DNA from: Kalaharituber pfeilii
Lineage: Eukaryota; Ascomycota; Pezizomycetes; Pezizales; Pezizaceae
Direction: 5' to 3'
DNA length: 64,000 nucleotides
Assembly: GCA_015179045.1 (NCBI GenBank)
Contig: WHUZ01000041.1
Span: 434,001 to 498,000, forward strand
The notes beneath the pieces are model-generated. The model saw only the letters and a program-made list of their open reading frames with translations, made no database searches and had not been told where the DNA came from. The translations under genes and the position numbers were made by a program. Positions 45,291 through 55,900 of the stretch are shown here, in pieces (position 1 is the stretch's first letter; each line of letters starts with the position of its first letter).

Positions 45291-45344
45291 AACTAATAGA
45301 GCAGAAAAAGTCAACTTACCACTCTCTATCTCAACTCTCTTCAT

Positions 45345-45681
45345 CAGATAGGGAAGGAGGAGTCTCCGGAGTGCAGATGGTGCGGAAAGGCACTCGAGAA
45401 TTGCAGACATATAACGAGAGAGTGCGAAGGCGTGGAAGAAGAGACTACCGAGAGGAGAGTCCGGGTTGAAGACGCCAAGAGAAGGGGAGGGCAAGAAGGG
45501 GAAGGGGGAGAAGAAGAGGACGAGAGAGGGAGAGGAGAGGGGGATGACTTTGGCAGAAGTCTTGGACTGGGCAGCGAGCTAGATGTTTTTCTTGTTTCCT
45601 ATTTTATCGTATTTTATCGTTATCCTACACACCGTGTACTTAACACCTCGCCACAGCCTAACAGGCGGCATGCGAGTAATG

Positions 45682-45713
<32 letters not shown>
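45345..45713 (+). mobile_element. Family A LINE 3' fragment
   Basis: Begins around the knuckle (CCGGAGTGCAGATGGTGCGG, encoding SPECRWCG), then a charged Glu/Arg-rich end, 3' UTR, tail CCTCGCCACAGCC...GGCGGCATGCGAG and a long A-run (45681-45712). No TSD found. Confidence 0.75.
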
Positions 45714-45718
<5 letters not shown>

Positions 45719-46110
45719 GTGCGCACACAATATGCTTAATAAGCGCAATACACCCAATACTCATGCGCGAGCTCAATATGCTTAATACACCCGATTTGCC
45801 CAATGTCTGCAGGGTGGTCAGTTATCTCAATCTGGCAATATCGCAGCTTGACAGTTTACGACGTTGCAAAGGCCACTTGGTGGGCCACTCAGTAGGCCGC
45901 CACTTGGTTGGCCGCTTACGGAATGTCTCCATCCAGTCACTTTTCTGACTGGATGGAAGCAGGGATAAAAGGCGCTAGCCAGATATATATTGAAAGCATC
46001 CGCTAATCTACTAGTACAAAATGTCACAATACAAGGATGCATGGATATTTCGAAAAATTTGAACAATGCTTCCTTCACTGCCTCCCTTCTGCTACCGGTA
46101 TTGCTTCAGC
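45714..46110. other. Intergenic, nothing recognised
   Basis: Short frames only. Confidence 0.35.
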
Positions 46111-46111
46111 T

Positions 46112-46200
46112 TACATCTCGTCTCATACAACCTCGCCTCATAGAACCTCGCCTCACAGAACCTCGCTTCATACAACCTCGCCTAAAGCCTCGCCTTACAC
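46112..46200. repeat. 15-bp minisatellite
   Basis: About five units of the type CATACAACCTCGCCT just upstream of the FAR1-like gene. Confidence 0.7.
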
Positions 46201-46227
46201 TATCACGACTCCAATCATCTCTTTTCG

Positions 46228-46859
46228 ATGTCTGTATCTCTTCTCCGTGCTCGCGAAATCATTGCTGCTATGCCGGCTGCATATTTAAAAAAGCCTGAGA
46301 AGGGTGAAAGATATGGGCTAAACCCCAGTGCTGCGAAAACCCGTTTGCAGGCTTATGCTTTTTCTCAAGGTTTCTTGATTTCGGTGGCAAGTGGCTCAGA
46401 GCAATGTGGAAGAATCCACTATAGATGTGTCCACTATGGTGATGCTCCTTGCAATTGCTATAGTTTAACAGCCACTGCTGTGACCCAAAAGGAATATAAA
46501 GCCAGTGATGGTATGAGCAAGACTGACCCTGGAAAAAAGCTTCGTCAATGCCAGGCCTTGGTAAGTCAATTATAAATATATCCATTTAGTTTGTATATTA
46601 ACTATTGAGGTAGCATCGATACCTTGGCTGCAAATGGGAGGTATATATATCCCTACAGAAGGTGGAAAAGACCAGCAAAGATAGCGTTCAAAAGGAATGG
46701 TTTATGGGAGTAAAGCAACTTGAGCATACATATGAGATGGCAGAAAATCCATTTGATTATCCGGAACATTTTACATTCGACCAAGACCATGAAAAGCTTC
46801 TTGCAGAAGCTCATCGTCTTAAAGAAGCCGGTGTTAGTCATACACAAGCAAACAATATC
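46228..46859 (+). pseudogene. MULE-type transposase N-terminus (FAR1-like zinc domain), cut by a solo LTR
   Basis: Exon 1 46228-46560, intron 46561-46613 (GTAAGT...TAG), exon 2 from 46614. The joined frame reads RLQAYAFSQGFLISVAS, RIHYRCVHYGDAPCN, then after the splice HRYLGCKWEVYIS, HTYEMAENPFDYPEHFTFDQ and EAHRLKEAGVSHTQANNI. Two cysteines followed by Cys and a His-containing block are the pattern of FAR1/WRKY-GCM1-type DNA-binding domains at the start of Mutator-like transposases. The solo LTR at 46860 interrupts the frame, which then stops within it. No DDE domain follows. The 46228 start is the first Met of the frame. Confidence 0.6.
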
Positions 46860-47084
46860 TGTAACGGATGGTGGTAAACGCAGAGAGTTACCGTCCGCCA
46901 GGCCAAAAAGACACTTGACCAGTGATACTCGCTAGTCCTCTGCGTAGCTCATATAGCATATTTATTTCGCAACTGCGACGCCGGCGCCCAGCTGTCGCAT
47001 ATCGCCTACGTCGCATATGCGTATATGGTATGCGCGCGCGCATCCACTGACTGCCCGCCCTACGGTTGCGGTGAATCCGTAACA
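46860..47084. mobile_element. Solo LTR (225 bp), inverted copy of the 36554 family
   Basis: Starts TGTAACGGAT, ends ATCCGTAACA. Shared blocks with 36554-36790 in reverse orientation include GGACTAGCGAGTATC, CATATGCGACGTAGGCGA and GTGTCTTTTTG. Flanks ATATC and ATATT match in 4 of 5 bases. Confidence 0.8.
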
Positions 47085-47159
47085 ATATTCTTCTTGCACC
47101 TATTGGGTATAAAGCCTATTATAATAATAGTAATCTATATAGTAATGTATTATGCTCAT

Positions 47160-47830
47160 CGCGTCGTGGCAAGGCTAGCCTCTCACGTGTGGCAGCATTT
47201 ACACAGCATGGCAGCATTCACGCAGTATGGTAGCATTTACGCAGCATGGCAGCAAGGTGAGTTGCGGTATCATGTTCATTGCGTGTGGCAAGGCTAAGCT
47301 CTCGCATGTGGCAGAATACATCCTACGTGGCAGCATCCGCGCAGCGTGGCAGTATACAGGCAGCACGGCAGCATTCACGCAGCATGGCAGCATTTACGCA
47401 TCATGGCACCAAGGTGAGTTCTAGTATCATGCTCATCGCGTCGTGGCAAGGCTAAACGGAAGTAGGGGATCATACCGGGCGTCACCCGCATCATGGAAGA
47501 GTCCGCGGGCACAACATGTATTTAGGTTGATAGGTAGTTGATTTATTTTTTCTTAATAAGACCCTCGCCATAGCACACTGGGCGGCACGCGAGTATTGAT
47601 ATTAAAAAAAAAAAAAAAAAAAAAAAAGTGGCAAGGCTAACCTCTCGTTTGTGGCAGAATACAGAATACATCCCACAGCAGCATCTGCTAAGCATCACAT
47701 GCGCATTCAACGTTGTACAGCAGCATTCGCGCAGCATGGCAGTATGCGCACAGCATGACAGTATCCGTTCAGTATGGCAGCATTCGACGCAGTATGGTGC
47801 CATTTGCGTGGCATTGCACATAGGCGTAGC
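47160..47830. repeat. 19-bp minisatellite with higher-order units
   Basis: Clusters of 19-mers of the type GGCAGCATTCACGCAGTAT (about 47190-47260, 47318-47410, 47710-47820), separated by a longer repeated segment (GTGGCAAGGCTAA, CTCTCGCATGTGGCAGAATA). A family A element interrupts the array at 47456-47627. Confidence 0.75.
47456..47627 (+). mobile_element. Family A gag-only LINE derivative, truncated at the ORF1 stop
   Basis: 172 bp; exact 13-bp TSD GTGGCAAGGCTAA (47443-47455, 47628-47640). It begins with ACGGAAGTAGGGGATCATAC, the end of ORF1 plus the 3' UTR seen at 51977-52384 and 8726-9294, and runs into the family A tail. Confidence 0.85.
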
Positions 47831-47947
47831 CTAGCAGACCCTTTGATGCAGATCTATTGATATTGGCATGTACATAGAATGAATATATTCCCTAAACGAT
47901 TAATTAAATTGGGGCAGCACCTAGAAAGGCGCAGAGCCCTAACCATA

Positions 47948-48245
47948 TAGTATTGCAATTGCATCCTGACAGTATAGTAATACAATTGCGCCCTGACAGT
48001 ACAGTAACGCAATTGCATCCTGATTGAACATTATTGCAATTGCGTCCTGGCGGTATAGAGGTGAAATTGTATTGTCCTGACAGTATAGTAATACAATTGC
48101 ACCCTGACAGTACAGTAATGCAATTGCGTCCTGATTTTATATCATTGCAATTGCGTCCTGGTGGTATAATGGTGCTGTTGCGTCCTGATAATACTAGTTC
48201 TCATATGCGTCTGAATACATAACATCAATAGTTGTGTCCTGGCAT
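47948..48245. repeat. 27-bp minisatellite with a four-unit higher-order period
   Basis: About ten units of 27 bp, each starting CAATTGCRTCCTG. Units 1-4 and 5-8 pair off by sequence (CAGTATAGTAATA, CAGTACAGTAAYG, a TT/AT-rich form, a GGTATA form), giving a 108-bp higher-order repeat. Confidence 0.85.
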
Positions 48246-49295
48246 TGACCTCATGGTACCAACGTCAGGACGCGCATGACGCCAAAAAGACAAGACGGTC
48301 CTGGGACGTACCTATATGGCTTCCTGACGCACTTTTTTCTTTCCTGATGGCCAGACCTGTGCCTTCCTCCGCAGCGACCGATAGCGTTTGTGCCTCTCCC
48401 GTAATCGATATCCTCATTCTAACTCATACTTCCGGATATCCGGTTGCGTCAGACAGCATCTGAACTTTGTACACCTAGGCTGGTAGCCTGTTTGTGAGGT
48501 TATGTAACAACCCCCCAAAAAAGACTTGGTGAAGTGGCCAGTGTGGCAATTTGGTTGGTGATGCTGGGTCGTTTCTTGTCCGATTATCTGAGAGGCTGAC
48601 AATGTGTCGATTCATATTTCTCCTTCCTGCTTTCTTCATACCCAAATTTCTTGCTTCTCTCGCGCTGCTCCCTCTACTTTCCGTCACTGTATGGGCGAGC
48701 CTCTCTTCAAAGATACAGGCCTCCTTCTCGGTATCGTCCCCCACTTCTCCCAATCCAATTACTCGTTCCTATATTCATTTCGTCGCACACTTATATGCAC
48801 ATAACCGCTACACAAGCGAGATTAATACGCCTCACAACTATAGTCTTAAGTACGAACAGGGAAGAGCTTCATAGAAATGATCGTTTGTAGAGACGATCGG
48901 TAGATTTTGCAATCACCATGATGAAGTAGTGACCTGGACACTCAGAAAACCGCTCCAGAAAGCGCAATCAAGCAACATAGGTCCTTTGTAGGGGAGAGGT
49001 CATAGTGCCGGTAGCATTAAGGGTCGTGGGGGGTAGGGTCGTTTCCGTGGTGGTGACGTATGGGTACCGTGAGAGCGATAGTAGTGTCGACAGAGGCAGG
49101 GGGTGGTGAGGGTGATCTTTGACTAGGCTTGCTTCCCTGTTGGTCTGTGCCAAGAAGGCTTCACGTTACTAGTTAGTGTGCGCGTAGCTTGGTCAGCAAA
49201 ATGATAATTTGGCGCAGCTGGGAGATGACGAGAAGAATTGATCGCTGCAAGGACCGCGCTGGTATGAGTCAAGTGATGACACGGTGGACAAGTTC
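48246..49295. other. Intergenic, nothing recognised
   Basis: Several overlapping frames of 60-110 codons on both strands around 48.5-48.9 kb, none with a motif. Confidence 0.4.
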
Positions 49296-49416
49296 ACATC
49301 TACGGCCATAGACTGAAGAAAACGAGGCATCCCGTCCGCTCTGCCATATCTAAGCTTCAGATCGCCAAGCTAGTACTACGGTGGGTGACCACGTGGGAAT
49401 CCTTGGTGCTGTAGAT
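49296..49416 (+). rRNA. 5S ribosomal RNA gene
   Basis: About 120 nt with the eukaryotic 5S landmarks: start ACATCTACGGCCATAGACTG, the invariant GGCATCCCGTCCGCTCTGCC, then AAGCTAGTACTACGGTGGGT (internal control region) and GACCACGTGGGAATCC, closing with GTGCTGTAGAT that pairs with the 5' end. A T-run from 49418 fits RNA polymerase III termination. It is a lone copy on the plus strand; dispersed 5S genes are common in filamentous fungi. Confidence 0.93.
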
Positions 49417-49984
49417 CTTTTTTTACTTTTCTTTTTGTTTGATTATTAAATATGTTCCCTGTACTCACCAGCAAGTTGGAGCATTTACGTATAAATGGGG
49501 TTTTGCTTCGTTTTTCAATCAAAAGGTGTTGGGAAAAGACGTGGAGTTCTAGGAGAATGTAAGTTGCATGTATGCAGAACCTTGCCTCCAGATCTGAATG
49601 GAAGCTACCGACGGGTTTCGTTCTTTCCCACGCGGTACAGTTTAAGAATTGGACAGCTCCGGCAGAAGTGAGTGTTCCACTCGGCAGGGCTGTTTTACTC
49701 CAGGTTCTACAACTCAAGGACCAGAGACATACCGAAAGCACTGTAGCACGCGGGGATAGTAACGCTGGCATACTGCCGAACCTCTCATATTGGGACCTAC
49801 CATAGTCCTATTTGATCATCTTTGCCGGCCCAAACCAATTGGGCGGGTGGTGGTTGAATATTTTGTCCTATTGGATCCAACCCGCCGGTCCAACCTTATC
49901 CAATATAACAGGTTTGACTGTAAGAGAGACCCAGGTGATAGTCCTGTACAAGGTTGCACAGCATAGAAGAGCAATTTCAGACAT
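49417..49984. other. Intergenic, nothing recognised
   Basis: A 77-codon plus frame and a 131-codon minus frame overlap at 49376-49805; neither has a motif. A direct repeat of TTTGATCATC... style sequence was looked for and not found. Confidence 0.3.
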
Positions 49985-50089
49985 GGCGCTCAAAGCGATG
50001 TGCGTGAAGGGACCTACAGGCATTGAGGGTAACGAAATGACGGAGAGATTCGGAGCTCACCACATTAAGAGGAACAAGAGATACAGGAA
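49985..50089 (+). mobile_element. RNase H relic of another LINE
   Basis: The frame reads MALKAMCVKGPTGIEGNEMTER, a diverged form of the MWVKGHxGIxGNExAD block that ends LINE RNase H domains. It is interrupted at 50090 by a family A insertion. Boundaries unknown. Confidence 0.5.
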
Positions 50090-50316
50090 TTTTTTTTTTT
50101 TTTTTTTTTTTTATTTCATTACTCGCGTGCCGCCTGATAGGCTACGGCGAGGTGTTAGGTACATAAAGAACAAATAGTAACTGATAAATCATAAAGAGAC
50201 GTAGAGTGTGTGAAGCAAAGAAACTAGCTCGCTGCCCAGTCCAACACCTCAACCAGTTTCATCCCCTCCTTCTCCCCCTCTTTCTTCTTCCCCTTCTCCC
50301 CCCCCTTTGGCATCTT
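50090..50316 (-). mobile_element. Short family A LINE insertion
   Basis: 227 bp: T-run, tail TTACTCGCGTGCCGCCTGAT, 3' UTR and end of the coding region. Exact 14-bp TSD AAGAGATACAGGAA (50076-50089, 50317-50330). Sits inside the RNase H relic. Confidence 0.9.
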
Positions 50317-50330
50317 AAGAGATACAGGAA

Positions 50331-51019
50331 GCTACTTATTGTCAGCAAGCGGAAAAGCAGGCTTCAACGCCTGGCCAATACAGGACCTTGTGCCAGGCAG
50401 TGAACAACGGAACGTAGCAAAGGCCAGCACCTCCTCCAGCGCAGTACACGGACCAATGAAGATCGCTACGCAGGATCGGGGTGAGGCGGCAGGCAGCAAG
50501 TACTCAGGTTCGAAGAGGCAGACGTTTGAGCGGGCGTTACAGCGGGTCAGCGAGTGCCGAATCAGGGGAGCCCTTCCCCGTGCGTCTCTAAGCCTTAAGG
50601 AAGCAACTGCAGATTTGGCTTCCATCGAAGGAACGGGAAATTGATAGATTGAAACAATCAGTGGAGGAGAAGCCAGGTGGAGAAAGGCGGGATTTGAATT
50701 CGGTATTAGGTTTCTTAAATTCGTGAAAGTCAGTGCCATGTTCCACAGACCCACAAAAGCTGAAGTACCGAGACTGGTCTCTGCTACGTGAATATATCCT
50801 CTTATCGTGAGGCGTAAGTACCACATGTACACGTATTTGTCTATCTAAAACCTTTCTTATGACAAAATGTTTATTGCAGGGAGGGGGGGGGGGAATATAT
50901 TTCGCTTCATTTCCGTTCATGGCGCCTTATAGGCAGCTCCTATAACTCCCTGGATGTCCTCAGCAGGAGATGAAAGTAAGGACCAATGAGCGTAGAAGGC
51001 AACAAAGATGTCACCCGTC
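50331..51019. other. Intergenic or old LINE remains
   Basis: A 101-codon plus frame (50339-50644) follows the insertion and might continue the older LINE, but no recognisable domain is present. A G-run lies at 50880-50892. Confidence 0.35.
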
Positions 51020-51021
51020 CC

Positions 51022-51031
<10 letters not shown>

Positions 51032-51059
<28 letters not shown>

Positions 51060-51812
51060 TCTTTTTTTTTTAATATCATTACTCGCTTGCCGCCCTATGG
51101 GCTATGGCGAGATGTAGTTACATGATAGTAAGGAGGTAAGAATGGTGAAGAGGAATAGTGGCAGAAAATAGGTGAAATAGAACGAAAATCAGACGAAATG
51201 AAGAAGTGGCGGTCTAAATGACAAGTTAATCTCTTTCTTCCAACCTGGCCATTAGGGCGAGCAGTGGGTCTCCCTCCTGTTCCGGCGGGTTCAGGAGGTC
51301 TTCCCTCCCTCCCGGCCATATCCTGTTTTTCCAGACTCAGCACTTTTCCAGCAGGTGGCTGGTTGTCTCCTCCCGTTCCCTGCACCAGCGGCAGTCCGGG
51401 GTGTCGGCTTTCCCTACTTTGTGTCTCCATGCTTTGTATGTTGGAACTTCCTTGGTGCAGGGTGCAGTCGACGGAACAGGTAATCGCTTCATTATTTCTT
51501 TACAGTACATTAATATGTCTAGGAGGCTATAATAAAAGCGGGTTGCATTGAGCGGTAAGTGGTGCAGCACGAGACCTGAGCGGTCCGACCAGTTCAAGTT
51601 CATAACCGACGCGGCGTCGCAGGACCAGAATATTGAGCTCGGAGTTTAGTGGTGACGCAGATATAGAAGGAGACCCTCAGCTGCTGTTGATTGCTATTTA
51701 GTTTAATGCTTGAACTCAAGTGTTACATCTATGGTCACGGAAGGGGCGCGCTTCGCCTTGGTGATTTTCTTCTGAAGAAGGGAAAAATAAGACAAGGAAC
51801 TAGATCTATTCA
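51032..51812 (-). mobile_element. Family A LINE C-terminal copy
   Basis: Long T-run, tail and 3' UTR at the left. The minus strand reads KVGKADTPDCRWCREREETTSHLLEKC (51337-51430, knuckle). Probable TSD CCTTGTATTTTT (51020-51031, 51813-51824), partly within the T-run and so less certain. The region right of about 51450 is unclear. Confidence 0.7.
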
Positions 51813-51976
51813 CCTTGTATTTTTCTAAATTATTTCTTGTCCTATTATTCGAAACGGAAGCATGATTTTTTACTAGTCTCATGTCGCTGTTTTACCCTGG
51901 GTAGTAAGCATTTGCTTATGTGACGATATTCTCTACTTATTCAGGGTAAGGTATCGAGGTCCAAAGCTAATGTATC

Positions 51977-52384
51977 TTTTTTTTTTTTTTTTTTATATCA
52001 GTACTCGCGTGCCGCCCAATGGGCTATGGCGAGGGTCTTTATTAAGGAAAGTAAGACTAAGCCAAGCCAAAACTAACTACCTAACTACATGTGGTGCCCG
52101 CGGATCCCTCCATGTTGCGGGTGGCGCCCAGTATGATCTCCTACTTCCGTCCCCTCTCCGACTCATACCGGACACATTTGTGCCATCGTCCGCTCAATCT
52201 CACCCTCTCAATCTCCACTTCCTTCTCCAGGTAAATCACCACCGAGCTTGTCTTTTTGCCCTCCTCCTCCAACACACCCTTCTTCCTGAGCCAGCGAATC
52301 CCCTTTAACTTCCCTAGCTCCCTATTCGCTGCTCCCAACCACTGTTTTACCTTCCCCAAATCCTTCCTCAGTGGGATTCCGTGT
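51977..52384 (-). mobile_element. Family A gag-only LINE derivative
   Basis: T-run, family A tail and 3' UTR, then directly the C-terminus of an ORF1/gag-like protein on the minus strand: LHGIPLRKDLGKVKQWLGAA, LKGIRWLRKKGVLEEEGKK, SSVVIYLEKEVEIERVRLSG, ending SERGRK-stop. Exact 14-bp TSD AAAGCTAATGTATC (51963-51976, 52385-52398). Tad-like ORF1 proteins normally continue into CCHC knuckles after this point (family knowledge); here the stop and 3' UTR follow at once. Confidence 0.85.
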
Positions 52385-52633
52385 AAAGCTAATGTATCGA
52401 TACCTAATGCAAGAGTTTTATCAGCTTCTAATAGACATTTAATGCTATTGAAACTTGGAGACAACAGAAAGAGCACAAATCTCACGTGGGGTTGAGAAAC
52501 TCAATTGCCCTCTACGGAACCACTTTTATATATAAATAAACCGGACTTTTCACGAGCTCTTCTCAACCATAGCTGCCCTCATTAAAGCAGCTTTTCAAGC
52601 TACGAAACATTTCACTTCATCGAACAAAACCAG

Positions 52634-52865
52634 TCAAGAAGTCACGCTTTCGAGCGGAGAGAATTCATTAATTAATTACAGAAGAAGTCTCCAGTATGCA
52701 CAGGACCCGTGGCTTATATGTCCTTCACAGCGACCTTCACAATTGCCACAGTAAAAACTTTTCACACGCCACAGTCAACCATCAGTCAACCCGCCGGCCT
52801 ATAATTCCTCCCGCCGCCCTATAATTCCTCCGTGTCGGTGCTAGGATTACACCGTCGGTTCAACA
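52634..52865 (-). repeat. copia 3' LTR (232 bp)
   Basis: Carries two copies of the CCGGCCTATAATTCCT unit against three in the other LTR. Confidence 0.93.
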
Positions 52866-52982
52866 CCCCCTCTTAATCTAGCACCCATTGAAAGTCAATA
52901 CCCATTATTGCCAGCCACGGTCCACCAGTCCACATGAACGCTCCCAACATTATATTTCCTTCCAGATCTTGGTCCCATCTTT

Positions 52983-55900
52983 TCAATATTTCCTCCCAAT
53001 CATCATTCCTAGGTCCTCTTTGAACTTCGTAAACTTCTGTCCTGTTAATACCTTGGTTAGTCCATCAGCTGGATTCTCCTTCCCTGATATCCACGAAACA
53101 AGAAGCTCTCCATTCTCCACACATTCCCTGACGAAGTGATGGCGCCGCCTGATGTGCTTAGTCCGCTGGTGGAATTCCGGGTTGTCTGACAGTTTGCAGG
53201 CCCCGGTACTGTCTGAAAACACATGTGGGACACATGTGTCTCTGCTGTCTAGGTCCTTCAATATTTTTCCCCACCATAAGGCCTCTTGTGCAGCCTCCCC
53301 CAGAGCTATATATTCCGCTTCAGTAGAGGAAAGGGTCACCACATCCTGCTTTCTACTCTGCCATCCCAGGGGTGCATCTCCCAACATTACCAGAATACCC
53401 GTGGTTGCTTTTTCCTCCAATTGTTCCTCACCCGCATCGGTTATTATTCTGAGATCTTGTCCGAGTCCCTTACCTAACTCTATCCCTTCATTTGCGGTCC
53501 CAAGAAGGTAAGCTGCCACCCGTCTTGCTGCTTGCAGATCTGATTCTGATGGTGATGCTGTTCTCCTGGATAACCTACTGACTGCATACCTGATGTCAGG
53601 GCGGCAGATGCGAGCTATGAAGAGTAGTGCCCCTATAAGAGACTGAAAGGGTTTTGGATTCGGCAGAGGTGTCCCATTCATTTCTAGGTCCTGGTATGGG
53701 TGAGGTGCATGCTGAATGATTCCATGTTGCTGGCAAACCTCTCGGATCGCTGTTGCCATTGAAAGCATGACTGTTTCTGAGCTCCAGCTAAGGTGCACTC
53801 CAAGGAATAGACTGGGCTTGCCTTTCCGTTCGACTGTAACATATGTTGATAGGTGTTTGACGAGCTGTTCACATTCGTCTTGCGAGGCAAACGTTCCGAG
53901 CAGGTCATCAACATGGACAGTTATGACGGTTGTGTTACTGAAGTATAGGCCTAAATCATCCTTGCATTGGGAGAGCCCAGCTGAAAGTAGTAAGTCATGG
54001 AGGACAGTATTCCAATTCCGTGCCGCTTGCTTTAATCCGTAGAGTGCCTTCTTGAGTCTCCAGGCTCGAGTACCAGTAAAATGTGAGTCTTTAATATAGA
54101 GTTCTTCAGTAACTGGTGAATTCAGGTATGCAGCTTCTATATCAAATTGCTCAACTACCCAGTTTCTCTGTATTGCTCGGTGAAGTGCGAGTCGCCAGGA
54201 TTCGGCCCTGCAGACTGGTGCAAATGTCTCGTGGTAATCGATTCCAGGTCGTTGAGTAAATCCTCTGGCTGTAAGCCTTGCTTTATACCTCTTGGGGTTT
54301 GTGGGATCTAGCTCTGACTTGATTCGGAGTACTACCTTTGTATCTACTGTTGTGGCTCCTGCTGGTACCTCATCTACCCACTCAAAAACTTGGTATTTCT
54401 CTAGCTGCTTAAGCTCTCGCTGAAGTGCGTCCTGCCAATGATTTGCCTCCGGCCTCTGTAGTGCCTCTTGAATAGTCAGACACGCTTCTGTTACATAGGT
54501 GGAGGGGTCCGAGGGGTCGAATCGTTTGATTGGTTTTGGGACTCTGGTCGGCCTCTCATCACTTATAGATTTTGACGCTTGGAACTCTTGTTGTAGCTGG
54601 AATTCTGCCGCTCGTTGTCTTGCTGCTTCCGGGAAGGTATCACCATACTTTTGCCACCAAGGTTCTGATTGCTCTGGCAAATTCATAGGTTGGCTTGATG
54701 ATGCTGGTGGTGGCAGTCTCAACTGAGTCACCGGTTTCGCCGTACTTCTCGCTACCCCGGTTGTTGATTCTTGAGAGACCTGCTTTGCCGGTGTTTGAGG
54801 GAACTGACCTGGCATAGTTGCCGAATCGATAGGTATTTGGACTGGTTTGGGTACTGAAAGTTCGATTGAAGGGTCTATTAGAGATGTTACTTGTGATTCT
54901 TTTCGGGGTTTAGGATTCTTAGCCAGGGTAACTCGTCTATTGGCAAAATGACTTTGTATACCCCATATGTTGGTGTAAATCCTACTATCCGTGCCACCAT
55001 TGCCTTATCACCTAGTTTGTTGTCTGTGTATGTATGGGCGAACACTTTCTCTCCAAACGGTCTGAACTGCTGTCTTTGCACCTGAATATTGATACCAGGT
55101 ACTGCGACCTCAAGTGGCGACTTGCCTTTCAATTGACCGGTGCGGAATTCTATTCTTGACAAAAACCGAGTACTCCAAGGCTAGATTCCATGTATTCTTA
55201 GGCATTCCACTCCCATGCAAATTGGTCCTGACTAAGTCCATAAGTGTTCTGTTCAGTCTTTCAGCTACAGCGTTTGTCTCACTGTGATAGGGAACTGTGG
55301 GGTGGCTGATAATGCCTTGCTGTTCAAGCCATTGAAGGAAAGTTTTCGACTTGAACTCTCCTCCATGATCTGTCCTCAAGGCCCTTATTGGTTTCCCAGT
55401 CATGGTAGTGAATTGTTGAATCATCAACTGAAGTGTTTCAGCAGCAACTCCTTTGTTTGGAATCGATTTGGCGATGCACAGTCGAGAATAATCATCAATA
55501 AGGGTGACGAAGTACCGACAGTTATTGAGGCTCTGAATCGGAAGTGGTCCACAAATATCTGAATGAATAAGTTCACCTATAGATGTCGTTCTGATCGACT
55601 CCTGGGCAGGGGATGGAGGCTTGCTCATCTTTCCTTTCATGCAGGCTTCGCATTGTAGTTGGGAAGTGTGGAGAGATGATGGAGCTTCTTGAATGTTCTT
55701 GAAAGCGGATAGGGGGAGATGGCCGTACCTTTCATGCCATTCACTCATACTTGCATGTGCTTCTTCTACCTTATTCTCGAACATGTATAGATTTCCTTCC
55801 TTCCTAAGCTTGCATTCTATGCCTTTAAGAGATATTTTCCTGCCAGCTTTTCCTATGTGCATTTCTGCCCCCTCGTTTTCAAGTACCCCTAAGCTCACAA

